A DNA stretch of 64,000 nucleotides from Bacillus sp. Cs-700 (GTDB lineage: Bacteria > Bacillota > Bacilli > Bacillales > Guptibacillaceae): positions 4,233,840 through 4,297,839 of the forward strand of contig NZ_CP041063.1 in assembly GCF_011082085.1 (NCBI RefSeq), in the 5' to 3' direction. Shown piece after piece: positions 54,926-64,000 of this stretch. How positions within the stretch are numbered: the first letter of the stretch is position 1; the number at the start of each line of letters is the position of its first letter. Under the pieces are notes generated by a model that was given only the letters and a program-made list of their open reading frames with translations, was not told the DNA's origin and searched no databases. A program made the translations under genes and the position numbers.

Positions 54926-55049
54926 ACCTGTAATAAGAAATATGTCGAAAGTAAGCTAGATATTAAATAGATAGAAAATTTATTCTAGTGAAATTACATT
55001 TTTCGACTTATAATAAACAGGCAGGTATCTTTTGAGGAGGTTGGTTGTA

Positions 55050-55979
55050 GTGGGACGTTATATTGGCGGAAGAATCATCTCAATGTTGATTACCTTCCTA
55101 ATTATTGCTTCGCTAACATTTTTTCTAATGAAGCTTCTCCCTGGTACACCGTTTAATAACCAGGATAAGCTAACAGAAACACAAATTGTTCAATTGAACG
55201 ATAAATACGGTTTGAACGATCCAGTTCCCGTACAGTACTTCAATTATATGAAGAACTTATTATCTGGTGACCTCGGTGTTTCCTTCCAGCAGGATGGCCG
55301 TGAAGTATCAACAATTATCGGTGAGCGTATTGGACCATCTGCTTACCTTGGATTACAGTCCTTAGTAGTTGGAACGATTATTGGTCTTTTCCTTGGAATC
55401 ATTGCAGCATTAAAACACAATTCATTCCTTGATTATGGAACAATGGTGATTGCCGTTCTAGGTATTTCCATTCCAAACTTCGTTATCGCTGGCCTTATGC
55501 AATACTGGTTTGGGGTAAAGTGGCAGCTTTTACCAGTAGCTTACTGGGATGGCTTCGCCTATACGATCATGCCAACAGTTGCAATAGCTTCGATTGTTGT
55601 CGCAACTATAGCTCGTTTTATGAGAACGGAAATGTTAGAAGTTCTTGGACAGGACTATATTATAACAGCGAAGGCAAAAGGCTTAAGTAGCACAGCGGTT
55701 GTTATTAGACATACAATCCGTAATGCTTCTATACCTATCATTACCATTATGGGACCACTGGTTGTAGGTCTAATGACAGGTACTCTTGTAATTGAGCAAA
55801 TTTTTGTTATTCCAGGACTTGGTGAAAAATTCGTTAACTCGATTTTAACAAACGATTTCCCAATTATTATGGGTACAACGCTTTTCTTCAGTCTACTATT
55901 CATTCTTGTTATCTTATTGGTAGACATTATGTACGGCATTATTGATCCTCGAATTCGTCTAGCGGGAGGTAAGAGTTAA
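55050..55979 (+). CDS. oppB: Oligopeptide ABC transporter permease OppB
   Basis: A 309-residue permease with six helices. GRYIGGRIISMLITFLIIAS at the N-terminus and the EAA-type loop TAKAKGLSSTAVVIRHTIRN are typical. The GTG at 55050 is nine bases after GAGGAGG; earlier in-frame codons lie too close to the site. The stop TAA shares its last base with the oppC ATG. Confidence 0.92.
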   Translation: MGRYIGGRIISMLITFLIIASLTFFLMKLLPGTPFNNQDKLTETQIVQLNDKYGLNDPVPVQYFNYMKNLLSGDLGVSFQQDGREVSTIIGERIGPSAYLGLQSLVVGTIIGLFLGIIAALKHNSFLDYGTMVIAVLGISIPNFVIAGLMQYWFGVKWQLLPVAYWDGFAYTIMPTVAIASIVVATIARFMRTEMLEVLGQDYIITAKAKGLSSTAVVIRHTIRNASIPIITIMGPLVVGLMTGTLVIEQIFVIPGLGEKFVNSILTNDFPIIMGTTLFFSLLFILVILLVDIMYGIIDPRIRLAGGKS

Positions 55980-57007
55980 TGAGTATGAAACAAGAAAAAC
56001 TACACGACATCTCAGACGACATGTTTCAACCCGCTGATATTGATTCTTCTGAAAATGAACAAATAGCACGTGAAAGCACAGGGTTTTGGAAAGATGCGTG
56101 GAGAAGATTAAAAAAGAATCCTGGGGCTATTACTGGACTCATTATCATCGTTGCGATTATTTTACTTGCGATTTTTGGGCCGGGAATGAATGAACACTCA
56201 TATTCGGAACAGGAGTTAACAAGAGCCAAACTTCCAGCTAAAGTTCCCGTTCTAGAGAATATTGATTTTCTTGGCGTAAATGGAGTCGATATTCGTGGAA
56301 CGGATCAGTACGAAGCGAAAGGTTATGAGGACGAATATTTCTGGTTTGGTACCGATGAGTTCGGTCGAGACCAGTGGACGCGTGTATGGCAGGGAACGCG
56401 TATTTCCCTCTTTATCGCAGCAGCAGCAGCGTTTATCGATTTTGTGATCGGTGTCGCTTACGGTGGAATTTCCGCCTATTACGGTGGACGAGTGGATAAT
56501 TATCTCCAGCGTATTATTGAAGTGCTAGTTGGTATTCCAAACTTAATTTTGATTATTCTCTTTATCTTAATATTTGAGCCTGGAATATTCTCGATCATTT
56601 TGGCCTTATCAGTCACCGGCTGGATAGGGATGTCGCGGATAGTTCGAGGACAAGTCTTAAAACTTAAAACACAAGAGTTCGTTTTGGCATCCCGTACGCT
56701 AGGAGCTACAAGTGGACGAGTAATTGGGAAGCACTTAATTCCCAACGTACTCGGACAAATCATTATTACAACGATGTTTACTATTCCAAATGCGATCTTT
56801 TTTGAAGCATTTTTAAGCTTTATTGGTCTTGGACTTCGACCGCCAGAAGCTTCACTTGGATCCATTATTAACAACGGATTTAAGAGTCTACAAATTTATC
56901 CGCATCTTGTGCTATGGCCATCTATTATCATTTCATTGATTATGATTGCCTTTAACCTTCTTGGTGACGGCCTTCGAGATGCATTTGATCCAAAGCTACG
57001 TAAATAG
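55979..57007 (+). CDS. oppC: Oligopeptide ABC transporter permease OppC
   Basis: A 342-residue permease. A cytoplasmic N-terminal segment (about 1-45) precedes six helices. FGTDEFGRDQWTRVWQGTRISL and ASRTLGATSGRVIGKHLIPN are family motifs. Its start overlaps the oppB stop (TAATG). Confidence 0.92.
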   Translation: MSMKQEKLHDISDDMFQPADIDSSENEQIARESTGFWKDAWRRLKKNPGAITGLIIIVAIILLAIFGPGMNEHSYSEQELTRAKLPAKVPVLENIDFLGVNGVDIRGTDQYEAKGYEDEYFWFGTDEFGRDQWTRVWQGTRISLFIAAAAAFIDFVIGVAYGGISAYYGGRVDNYLQRIIEVLVGIPNLILIILFILIFEPGIFSIILALSVTGWIGMSRIVRGQVLKLKTQEFVLASRTLGATSGRVIGKHLIPNVLGQIIITTMFTIPNAIFFEAFLSFIGLGLRPPEASLGSIINNGFKSLQIYPHLVLWPSIIISLIMIAFNLLGDGLRDAFDPKLRK

Positions 57008-57019
57008 GGGGGAATTAGA

Positions 57020-58090
57020 ATGGAAAAGATTCTAGAAGTGAACAATTTGCACGTCTCCTTTGATACGTTTGCTGGAGAGGTACAGGCAGTTCGTGGAGTA
57101 AACTTCCATTTAAATAAAGGTGAAACATTAGCAATTGTAGGAGAGTCAGGATCAGGTAAATCCGTTACATCCAAAGCGGTTATGCGTTTGATTCCAAACC
57201 CTCCTGGACGTATTAAAGAAGGTGAGATCAAGTTCGGCGATCGTGACCTTGCTCAGCTGTCCGAAAAGGAAATGCAAAAACTTCGCGGATCTGAAATCTC
57301 AATGATTTTCCAGGATCCAATGACATCATTAAACCCAACCATGACGATTGGAAAACAAATCATGGAAGGGTTAGTCAAGCACCAAAACATGAGTAAGTCT
57401 GAAGCGAAAGAACGTGCGATCGAGCTTTTGAAACTTGTTGGTATTCCAAATGCAGAGGGAAGAGTGAATGAATTTCCTCACCAATTCTCTGGTGGTATGA
57501 GACAGCGTGTTGTTATCGCGATTGCCCTTGCGTGTAATCCACGTGTTCTTATTGCGGATGAGCCAACAACAGCACTAGATGTAACGATTCAAGCGCAAAT
57601 TCTTGAACTATTAAATGATCTTCAAGAAAAAATGGGTACGTCGATTATCTTTATTACGCACGACCTTGGTGTTGTAGCAAATATTGCAGATCGTGTAGCT
57701 GTTATGTATGCAGGTAAAATCGTTGAAACTGGAACTGTTGATGAAATCTTCTACAACCCTCAGCATCCTTACACTTGGGGACTTCTTGGTTCGATGCCAA
57801 GTCTTGATTCAACGGATGAAGAGCTAATTGCGATTCCAGGTTCACCTCCAGATCTTCTTGATCCGCCTAAAGGTGACGCTTTTGCACCGCGTAACCCTTA
57901 TGCGATGAAGATTGACACGGAGATGGAACCTCCTTTATTCAAGATTTCAGATACGCACTATGCCGCTACATGGCTATTGCACGAAAAGGCACCTAAAGTA
58001 GAACCGCCTGCAGCGATTAAGAAGCGGATGCAGGGAATGGCTCCAAGCGAGCCGATCATTGGCGCGAAAGATGGTGGGAAGAATGTCTAG
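57020..58090 (+). CDS. oppD: Oligopeptide ABC transporter ATPase OppD
   Basis: A 356-residue ATPase. Walker A GESGSGKS (39-46), signature FSGGMRQRV, Walker [13 protein letters not shown] and the C-terminal oligopeptide-type domain ([16 protein letters not shown]) are present. The stop overlaps the oppF start by 8 nt. Confidence 0.94.
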   Translation: MEKILEVNNLHVSFDTFAGEVQAVRGVNFHLNKGETLAIVGESGSGKSVTSKAVMRLIPNPPGRIKEGEIKFGDRDLAQLSEKEMQKLRGSEISMIFQDPMTSLNPTMTIGKQIMEGLVKHQNMSKSEAKERAIELLKLVGIPNAEGRVNEFPHQFSGGMRQRVVIAIALACNPRVLIADEPTTALDVTIQAQILELLNDLQEKMGTSIIFITHDLGVVANIADRVAVMYAGKIVETGTVDEIFYNPQHPYTWGLLGSMPSLDSTDEELIAIPGSPPDLLDPPKGDAFAPRNPYAMKIDTEMEPPLFKISDTHYAATWLLHEKAPKVEPPAAIKKRMQGMAPSEPIIGAKDGGKNV

Positions 58091-59015
58091 TCAAGAGAAA
58101 CTATTAGAAATCAAAAACTTGAAGCAGCATTTTAAAGTAGGTAAAAGCACTGTAAAAGCTGTTGATGGTTTAACATTTGATATTTATAAAGGTGAGACGT
58201 TCGGTCTTGTAGGTGAGTCTGGTTGTGGGAAATCGACAACTGGACGTACGATCATTCGCCTTTACGATGCAACAGATGGTGAAGTTCGTTTTAATGGTGA
58301 AGATGTTCATGGAAAGAAGTCTGCGAAAGAGCTTAAGAAATTTAATCAAAAAATGCAGATGATTTTCCAGGATCCTTATGCTTCATTAAATCCGAGAATG
58401 ACCGTTTCTGATATTATTGCTGAAGGCATTGATATCCACGGTCTTGCAACGTCTAAGAAAGCTCGTATGGACAAAGTGGTTGAGCTTCTTGAAACAGTAG
58501 GGTTGAACAAAGAGCATGCGAACCGTTACCCCCACGAATTTAGTGGTGGACAAAGACAGCGTATCGGAATCGCTCGCGCCCTTGCTGTAGATCCGGAGTT
58601 TATTATTGCGGACGAGCCAATTTCTGCACTAGATGTTTCGATTCAAGCACAGGTCGTTAACTTGATGAAGAAGCTACAGCGTGAAAAAGGCTTAACGTAT
58701 TTGTTTATTGCGCATGACCTTTCGATGGTGAAATACATCAGTGACCGTATTGGTGTGATGTATCGTGGTCAAATTGTAGAGCTTGCTGAAAGTGAAGAGC
58801 TTTACCGTAACCCGCTGCATCCTTATACACAGTCGCTACTATCTGCGATTCCACTACCGGATCCAGAATATGAGCGTTCAAGAAAGCGTAAAATCTATGA
58901 TCCTGAAAAGCATCTTCCTAAAAATGGGGAAGAACGTGTCCTTCGTGAAGTGATGGAAGGCCATTGGATTGCTTGTACAGAAGAAGAGTACCAAAAGTAC
59001 CAAGTAACGGTTTAA
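58083..59015 (+). CDS. oppF: Oligopeptide ABC transporter ATPase OppF
   Basis: A 310-residue ATPase. Walker A GESGCGKST, signature FSGGQRQRI, Walker B FIIADEPISALD and the HPYTQSLLSAIPLPDP tail are present. I chose the ATG at 58083 ([12 protein letters not shown]), with GGTGGGAAG just upstream inside oppD. It closes the opp operon. Confidence 0.94.
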   Translation: MSSQEKLLEIKNLKQHFKVGKSTVKAVDGLTFDIYKGETFGLVGESGCGKSTTGRTIIRLYDATDGEVRFNGEDVHGKKSAKELKKFNQKMQMIFQDPYASLNPRMTVSDIIAEGIDIHGLATSKKARMDKVVELLETVGLNKEHANRYPHEFSGGQRQRIGIARALAVDPEFIIADEPISALDVSIQAQVVNLMKKLQREKGLTYLFIAHDLSMVKYISDRIGVMYRGQIVELAESEELYRNPLHPYTQSLLSAIPLPDPEYERSRKRKIYDPEKHLPKNGEERVLREVMEGHWIACTEEEYQKYQVTV

Positions 59016-59023
59016 AACCGTTA

Positions 59024-59056
59024 AGGACCGCCTTTCATCTGAAAGGCGGTCCTTTT
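59024..59056 (+). terminator. Terminator of the opp operon
   Basis: AAGGACCGCCTTTC / GAAAGGCGGTCCTTTT with an ATCT loop. It can also serve the convergent small gene. Confidence 0.88.
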
Positions 59057-59233
59057 CTATGATGCTTTTTTGTTTTTAAATTTTGTTACAAGATAAGCGA
59101 TGTATAGGATGAGTGGTACGATCAGAAATCCTTTAATATAAAGGGATAAGTCAGTGTACAGCGAATAGTCTACTAAAATAAGAACACATAGAATAAAAGT
59201 GGAAATCAGTAAACTAAGTTTCAATTTAGACAT
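59057..59233 (-). CDS. Small two-helix membrane protein
   Basis: A 58-residue frame starting MSKLKLSLLISTFILCVLIL, with a second helix FLIVPLILYIAYLV and a Lys-rich tail KFKNKKAS. AAAGGAG lies five bases before the ATG and the gene ends at the opp terminator. Unknown function. Confidence 0.65.
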   Translation of the reverse strand: MSKLKLSLLISTFILCVLILVDYSLYTDLSLYIKGFLIVPLILYIAYLVTKFKNKKAS

Positions 59234-59300
59234 AAGAGCTCCTTTTGGATGGTGAAGTTTTAAATTAAGCTAGCGTTAAACCTTAAAGAGGAGGTATTGT

Positions 59301-59696
59301 ATGATTTTTTACGCATTCAACCCTGACTTTGATAACGAAACACTCGAATCAATCAGGTCTGAAAATGTCATAAGAGTCGGAAATGCACCTTCCCCTAATT
59401 CTACAATATACCTTTTTGAATCAAAAGATCAAACAGTTGGTTACGTGTGGATAGAAAGTTTATCAGATTGTATTGAGTTATTGGAGTTTTTTTATAAAGG
59501 TTCAGAAGAAAAAAGATGGGGTCTTTATGATTTTGTGGTTAAGTTAGCTGAAAAACAGAGAAAAAAAGCCATTAGAATGAAAACGCCGGCTAATGAAATG
59601 GGAGAGAAGTTTCTTGAAAAATGGGGAGGGATGGTGGTGGAAAGGGATGAAAGAGGGATGCTTATTGAAATCCCTTTCCTAAGCGAATGGGAGTAG
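59301..59696 (+). CDS. Uncharacterised protein, possibly GNAT-like
   Basis: A 131-residue soluble protein with AAAGAGGAGGT before the ATG. The strand-loop pattern (TVGYVWIESLSDC ... EFFYKGSEEKRWGLYDFVV ... FLEKWGGMVVERDERGM) suggests an acetyltransferase-like fold, but the acetyl-CoA loop is not clear. It ends 2 nt from the convergent HD-domain gene. Confidence 0.6.
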   Translation: MIFYAFNPDFDNETLESIRSENVIRVGNAPSPNSTIYLFESKDQTVGYVWIESLSDCIELLEFFYKGSEEKRWGLYDFVVKLAEKQRKKAIRMKTPANEMGEKFLEKWGGMVVERDERGMLIEIPFLSEWE

Positions 59697-59698
59697 GA

Positions 59699-60235
59699 TT
59701 ATACACTTTGTTGCCACTTATTTTGATTGTTTAAACTACTTTCAATCAAATCATCCAGTGCATTAAGCTCAACTCTTGCTTCTTCTTCAGAGATCACTTT
59801 GTAGTGGTGTTTGCCACCGGGCTCTTCGTCAGCTTCATCAGCCATAGCGACGACTTCTTGCAAAGCATTGCGGTTAACAGTACCCATAAAATACGAATCT
59901 GTATGAAAAAGAATGGCGACGGCAATCTCTTTGGCTGATACAGGATTTTCACCGAGGCGAATCAGCATTTTGTGTGCTCGCTCAGCTCCCTTAATCGCAT
60001 GAATGTCATTTTGTTTATATAAATTATAGTCCCATTGTCCATTGCGGTACCATGTATAGTGACCAATGTCGTGAAGTAAAGCTGCTTTTGTAGCAAGATC
60101 GGGATTAACTTCATGCTTAATTGCAAAATGATAAGCGTGTTTGGCCACGGTAATCGCATGAGCCAGTCCAGCGCGTTTTAGGTATTTTCGTGCAAATGGA
60201 AGTTGGAAGATATCTGATAAAGTTACGTTTCTCAT
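59699..60235 (-). CDS. HD domain phosphohydrolase
   Basis: A 178-residue protein with the metal-binding pair H55-D56 in KAALLHDIGHYTW and further histidines in AILFHTDSY. HD proteins cleave phosphate esters such as nucleotides; the substrate is not known. GGAGG precedes the ATG. Confidence 0.83.
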   Translation of the reverse strand: MRNVTLSDIFQLPFARKYLKRAGLAHAITVAKHAYHFAIKHEVNPDLATKAALLHDIGHYTWYRNGQWDYNLYKQNDIHAIKGAERAHKMLIRLGENPVSAKEIAVAILFHTDSYFMGTVNRNALQEVVAMADEADEEPGGKHHYKVISEEEARVELNALDDLIESSLNNQNKWQQSV

Positions 60236-60413
60236 GTTAATGGCCTCCTAACTTTCTTGAATTTATTTTTCTAAACATCATACCATTTAGAAAAAAATAA
60301 ATCAATCATAAGCGTTCACGAAAAAGACATGAGAAATTTTACTGGAAGTTCTTTCAAAGCCCGGTTATTCGTCTTATAATAGAGGAGGCAAACTAATAAA
60401 GGGGAGAGAAGCT

Positions 60414-61622
60414 GTGCGTATTTTTAAACTAGGGTTGAAAAGCCTGCTCGCGTCGTTTTTGCTATTTTCTGTGTTCGGACAACCTGCATTTGCAGAAGAT
60501 GCAAGATCCGCGACAAATCTTAAAGGTTTTGAATTAGAAAACAAAGAATTAACACTTCCAGATCGTCTTCCAAGATTTGTTTACGATTCTGGACTGGATT
60601 TTAAGTATCCAGATGCAGTACGAGGTATTTATGTAACGGGAAATTCAGCTGGGGGAAGTCGTTTTAGTAAGCTAACGGAGTTCGTGAATTCAACAGATCT
60701 AAATGCAATGGTCATCGATATTAAAGATGATTTTGGAAACCTTACATATGAACCAAAGAAGGACTCGCCACTGGCAGAGTACGAGATTGGGAAACCTTAT
60801 ATGAAAGATCCTCGCAGCGTATTAGAAGAAATGGAGAAAAACGATATTTATCCAATTGCGAGAATAGTAGTTTTTAAGGATACTGTGCTTGCGGAAGCGA
60901 GACCAGAACTTTCCTATAAAGAGGGCGGTTCTGTTTGGAAAAATGGACGCGGAGAAGCATTTGTTAATCCATTTAAAGAAGAAGTGTGGGATTATAACGT
61001 GGAAATTGCAATTGAAGCAGCTAAAATGGGCTTCAAAGAAATTCAATTCGACTACGTTCGTTTCCCAGAAGGATTTGAAACACGCGAAGATACATTAGAG
61101 TATTCGATGGGCAAGTATGCCGATATGGATATGGACAATGTCCAAAAACGAGTTCAAGCTGTCACTGATTTTGTAGAATATGCAAATGCTAAGCTTGAAC
61201 AATATGATGTCGATGTATCGGTTGATATTTTTGGCTACTCAGCAACGATTCCTGAAGCACCGGGAATCGGACAAAACTTCTCTAAAATTTCAAGTAATGT
61301 TGATGTGATTTCGTCTATGATCTACCCAAGTCATTGGGGATCTTACTTTGGTATCGCTAAGCCGGATCTTGAGCCATACAACTTAGTGAACGAATATGCG
61401 AAGGTAGAGAACGAAGTGTTAGGTAAGCTTAAAGAAGCACCTACAAGTCGTCCTTGGATTCAGGATTTCACTGCAAGCTATCTTGGTAGCGGAAATTATT
61501 TAAATTATGGTAAAGCGGAAGTTGAAGCGCAAATTAAAGCTTTGAATGACAACGGCATTAATGAGTTCCTTTTATGGGATGCAAGTAATAGTTACACCAA
61601 GAATGTTGATTATACACCTTAA
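60414..61622 (+). CDS. Putative glycoside hydrolase, DUF4015 family, secreted
   Basis: A 402-residue protein. A signal peptide (about 1-27, ending AFAED) leads a TIM-barrel-like domain. RGIYVTGNSAGG, NAMVIDIKDDFGNLTYE, FKEIQFDYVRFPEGF and IQDFTASYLG match the DUF4015 putative glycosidase family. The acidic residues in FDYVRFPE could be catalytic. The GTG start has GGGGAGAG upstream, and a TATAAT lies at 60375-60380. Confidence 0.85.
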   Translation: MRIFKLGLKSLLASFLLFSVFGQPAFAEDARSATNLKGFELENKELTLPDRLPRFVYDSGLDFKYPDAVRGIYVTGNSAGGSRFSKLTEFVNSTDLNAMVIDIKDDFGNLTYEPKKDSPLAEYEIGKPYMKDPRSVLEEMEKNDIYPIARIVVFKDTVLAEARPELSYKEGGSVWKNGRGEAFVNPFKEEVWDYNVEIAIEAAKMGFKEIQFDYVRFPEGFETREDTLEYSMGKYADMDMDNVQKRVQAVTDFVEYANAKLEQYDVDVSVDIFGYSATIPEAPGIGQNFSKISSNVDVISSMIYPSHWGSYFGIAKPDLEPYNLVNEYAKVENEVLGKLKEAPTSRPWIQDFTASYLGSGNYLNYGKAEVEAQIKALNDNGINEFLLWDASNSYTKNVDYTP

Positions 61623-61632
61623 TCTATTCGGT

Positions 61633-61661
61633 AAAAGACCGCCAATATGGCGGTCTTTTTT
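61633..61661. terminator. Terminator after the DUF4015 gene
   Basis: AAAAGACCGCC / GGCGGTCTTTT with an AATAT loop, usable in both directions. Confidence 0.85.
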
Positions 61662-61663
61662 GA

Positions 61664-61843
61664 TTAAATAGAATCTTTCTCTAGTGTCTTCCAATTTTGT
61701 TGACTATTATGCAGTGGTTTTAGATAAGTATTCTTTTTCTTTTTAAATAAGAGATGCCCAAATGCATTCGTTACAATGGCTATAAAAGCAGTAAAGCTAA
61801 TAATGAGAATGGCTAACAGAAGAAACTCCATATAGAAATTCAT
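61664..61843 (-). CDS. Small single-helix membrane protein
   Basis: A 59-residue protein with one long hydrophobic segment (about 6-28) and a charged KKKKNTYLKPL tail. The ATG at 61843 is six bases after AAGGAGG. Unknown function. Confidence 0.6.
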   Translation of the reverse strand: MNFYMEFLLLAILIISFTAFIAIVTNAFGHLLFKKKKNTYLKPLHNSQQNWKTLEKDSI

Positions 61844-61995
61844 GTTCATCCTCCTTCTCCTTCAATTAGTATCAGTGTACAAGATGTTTACTTATTTAAG
61901 AAGAGGGGAAAATAATGATTAGCATGTCTAGCACTATTTTACTGGATAAATGTGTTATACTAATAGTGAAGAATTAATTATAAGGGAGTAGATCA

Positions 61996-62559
61996 ATGAA
62001 CTGGTATGAGAAGCTGAAGCAATATTTCCCCATTGAAGAGATGAAATCAAAAGAGCATATGGACTTGCTATTGGAAGAAAAGGGTGACATTTACAATAAG
62101 GACGAGGGACCGCACCATGTTCTAATGTATGCCGATCTTCCTGATTTCATATTCGTGGACTATATTTTCGTTTCCAGGGATGCCAGAGGTCAGGGGCTAG
62201 GAAAGAAATTAATTGAACAATTGAAAGAAAAGCAAAAACCAATTATCCTTGAAGTTGAGCCAGTTGATTATGAAGAAACAGATACGGAAAAAAGACAGCG
62301 CTTTTATCTTCGAGAAGGTTTTAAACATGCGAAGTCAATTGGCTATCGTAGAAGATCTCTTGCTACTAACGAAATTAATGAAATGGAGATCTTATACTGG
62401 TCACCGAGTGAAGCTGGTGAGAAAGAAGTATACGAAGCAATGAAACACACGTATCAAGAGATTCACACCTATAAGGATAAGCAGCTTTATGGTGAATCGT
62501 ATCAGCCGGTAGAAGAAGTGCTGAGCCTTAAAGAAGAGAAGGAACTTATCGAAGAATAA
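61996..62559 (+). CDS. yjbC: GNAT acetyltransferase YjbC
   Basis: A 187-residue protein beginning MNWYEKLKQYFPIEEMKSKE, as in B. subtilis YjbC. The acetyl-CoA loop SRDARGQGLGKKLIEQL is intact. In B. subtilis it lies upstream of spx. An extended -10 (TGTTATACT, 61953-61961) and AAGGGAG precede the ATG. Confidence 0.9.
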   Translation: MNWYEKLKQYFPIEEMKSKEHMDLLLEEKGDIYNKDEGPHHVLMYADLPDFIFVDYIFVSRDARGQGLGKKLIEQLKEKQKPIILEVEPVDYEETDTEKRQRFYLREGFKHAKSIGYRRRSLATNEINEMEILYWSPSEAGEKEVYEAMKHTYQEIHTYKDKQLYGESYQPVEEVLSLKEEKELIEE

Positions 62560-62592
62560 GAGTACTGTTTTCGATCAGGAGGGAAACTTCTT

Positions 62593-62721
62593 ATGAAGAA
62601 TCGTGAGAAGAAAAAGCAAAAGAAGCGCGAATGGTTGAAGGATTTATTGAAAAGACGCTGGAAAACCTGGAAACCGCAGTCTTCGAAAGAGCCCGCCTCA
62701 AATACGAGAACCTCTGCTTAA
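62593..62721 (+). CDS. Very basic 42-residue protein
   Basis: The frame MKNREKKKQKKREWLKDLLK ... TSA has GGAGGG before its ATG, follows yjbC by 33 nt and ends at a terminator. Nearly half of its first 27 residues are Lys or Arg, which suggests nucleic-acid or membrane binding. It is unknown to me. Confidence 0.6.
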   Translation: MKNREKKKQKKREWLKDLLKRRWKTWKPQSSKEPASNTRTSA

Positions 62722-62734
62722 TGCTAGCGATTAT

Positions 62735-62769
62735 AAAAACCGAAAGCCAATGACGGCTTTCGGTTTTTA
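62735..62769. terminator. Bidirectional terminator
   Basis: AAAAACCGAAAGCC / GGCTTTCGGTTTTT with an AATGAC loop, between the basic small protein gene and the convergent efflux gene. Confidence 0.87.
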
Positions 62770-64000
62770 CTATTGATTCATTTCCATTTTCTTTTCTAGC
62801 CGTTTTTGGCGACGAAGGTCAATTAGGTAATACACTACTGGAATAAAGACTAGCGTAATAAAAGTGGCAACGCTTAGCCCAAATACAATGACAATCGCCA
62901 TAGGCTGTTGAATTTCAGTTCCTTCTCCAAATCCAAGCGATAGTGGTACAAGACCAAGGATCGTTGTTAAGGCCGTCATGAGGATTGGTCTTAAACGAAT
63001 AGGTCCAGCTTCTAAAATCGCTTCTCGTGTGTTCATTCCTGTCTCACGTAGCTTATTAATATAATCAACAAGGACAATCGCGTTATTTACAACGATCCCA
63101 GTTAAGATAAGCATTCCGACGAGCGAACCTACGCCGAGAGGTTGGAAGGATATGAGCAGCCCAAAAATTATACCGATGGCCGTTAGTGGAACAGAGAACA
63201 TGATAATAAACGGATAGAGAAAGGATTCAAATTGTCCGGCCATTACCATATAGACCAAAACGATAGCAAGCGCAAGTGCTCCAGATAATTTAAAGAAAGC
63301 ATCATTCATTTGTTCATCTTGACCACCAAACGTGATTTTATAAGAATTACCTGGTAGCGGAACGTCTTTAACAAGCTTCTCGCGAATTTCGTCGGTTACT
63401 GTTCCAAGGTCCCTGCCTAACAAACTGGCTGTAATTTCAACTTGCCTTAGTCGATCAGTACGTGTAATCTCCGAAGGACCTAATCCTCGCTCAATTTCAG
63501 CTACAGCGGAAAGAGGAACTTTTTCACCGGTTTGTGTTTCGATAAGCAGACTCGAGAGTGAATCTAGTGAATCTGTATATTTATCTTCGACTGCAAGGCG
63601 AATGTCCAGTTGGTTTCCGTCTCGAGCAAGATTACTCGCAACAAGCCCCTTGGTTGCATTTGAAATAGCGGTTGAAATTTGAGAACTTCCTATTCCATAA
63701 CTCGCTGCTTTCTCGCGATCAATTAGGATTTGAACTTCAGGATTGTTAGATTCAATACTAGAAGTTGGTTCTCTTACGCCATCAACCTCTGAAATGCTTT
63801 CCATCACATCATCTGATAGCTCTTTAAGAACATCAAGGTCTGATCCAATAATATTAATCGAAATCGGATCAGCACTAAATCCAGAGTCACTTGCAGAAAC
63901 AGATATATCAGCATTTGGAATATCTTTCAGTTTCTTTCGTATATCCTCTGCTACTTCTAAATCGGACTGCTCACGCTCATCAATAGGTACCAGCAGTACG
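62770..64000 (-). CDS. RND efflux transporter permease, C-terminal part (partial)
   Basis: The frame is open to the right edge of the window without a stop, so the gene continues beyond 64000; about 410 codons are visible. The visible part covers the second periplasmic-type region (VQILIDREKAASYGI) and the final membrane helices, with MVMAGQFESFLYPF, TGIVVNNAIVLVDYIN and AGPIRLRPILMTALTTILGL typical of AcrB/HAE1 pumps. B. subtilis SwrC is a similar pump for surfactin. An internal ATG at 63807 is not the true start. Confidence 0.92.
   Translation of the reverse strand, partial: VLLVPIDEREQSDLEVAEDIRKKLKDIPNADISVSASDSGFSADPISINIIGSDLDVLKELSDDVMESISEVDGVREPTSSIESNNPEVQILIDREKAASYGIGSSQISTAISNATKGLVASNLARDGNQLDIRLAVEDKYTDSLDSLSSLLIETQTGEKVPLSAVAEIERGLGPSEITRTDRLRQVEITASLLGRDLGTVTDEIREKLVKDVPLPGNSYKITFGGQDEQMNDAFFKLSGALALAIVLVYMVMAGQFESFLYPFIIMFSVPLTAIGIIFGLLISFQPLGVGSLVGMLILTGIVVNNAIVLVDYINKLRETGMNTREAILEAGPIRLRPILMTALTTILGLVPLSLGFGEGTEIQQPMAIVIVFGLSVATFITLVFIPVVYYLIDLRRQKRLEKKMEMNQ

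Noticed and set aside
63807..64000. ATG at 63807 as the start of the efflux gene
   Set aside because: The frame stays open to the window edge with RND-type sequence (VLLVPIDEREQSDLEVAEDI), so the gene is truncated by the window.

Overview
The window is a chromosomal segment of a low-to-moderate GC Firmicute of the family Bacillaceae. The evidence is gene content and order: many genes match B. subtilis families (yisL, asnO-type asparagine synthetase, mdxEFG, Ku/LigD, ykoEDC, the yitSTRUVW group, yjzC/yjzD, comZ, fabH-fabF, yjbA-trpS-opp-yjbC) and stand in blocks of the same neighbourhoods. Spore-associated genes (Ku/LigD, a SleL-like GH18 enzyme, a YppG-like protein) point to a spore former. 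The acidic secreted binding proteins would fit a salt- or alkali-tolerant lineage, but I cannot name the species. I saw no rRNA, tRNA, prophage, insertion sequence or CRISPR array.

Layout. 0-8.3 kb: 5' end of rocD, yisL, a FIST-PAS-GGDEF-EAL signalling protein, a flavin oxidoreductase plus methyltransferase pair, and an asparagine synthetase. 8.3-9.07 kb: tandem repeat block 1. 9.07-10.9 kb: glnK-amtB with a TnrA/GlnR-type box. 11.1-18 kb: a maltodextrin regulon (GH13 hydrolase, mdxEFG, LacI-type regulator) with several operator-like sites. 18-20.6 kb: Ku and a LigD split into separate ligase and polymerase genes. 20.7-22.9 kb: a stress-type SDR and an orphan histidine kinase. 22.9-26.7 kb: a TPP riboswitch driving tenA-ykoE-ykoD-ykoC. 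26.7-34.9 kb: the yit group with several inserted genes and repeat block 2. 34.9-36.6 kb: LysM/SH3/GH18 enzyme. 36.7-39.2 kb: moeA-mobB-moaE-moaD. 39.2-39.9 kb: a TCGCGGA direct-repeat array and repeat block 3. 39.9-47.1 kb: fnr, uppP, yjzC, yjzD, tspO, redox genes, comZ and small spore/membrane proteins. 47.2-49.4 kb: FapR-box-controlled fabH-fabF. 49.5-50.1 kb: repeat block 4. 50.2-64 kb: yjbA, T-box-controlled trpS, oppABCDF, small proteins, yjbC and a partial RND efflux pump.

The most unusual content is the family of tandem hairpin repeats in the four intergenic blocks. Units have a period of 119 bp (blocks 1 and 4) or 121 bp (block 2). Each folds on paper into one long segmented hairpin, and its stem segments change in a compensated way between copies. 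In three blocks the repeat boundary (GAAAAGCGG, read in the direction of the neighbouring gene) begins 0-3 nt after a stop codon. This looks like a family of structured elements tied to gene 3' ends, perhaps mobile or recombining, possibly acting as bidirectional 3' UTR or terminator modules.

Genes work together as nitrogen sensing and uptake (glnK-amtB), maltodextrin import and hydrolysis, thiamin-pyrimidine salvage, non-homologous end joining, molybdenum cofactor synthesis next to an Fe-S Fnr regulator, fatty-acid initiation and elongation, and oligopeptide import. Statements of B. subtilis synteny and family membership come from memory and were not searched.
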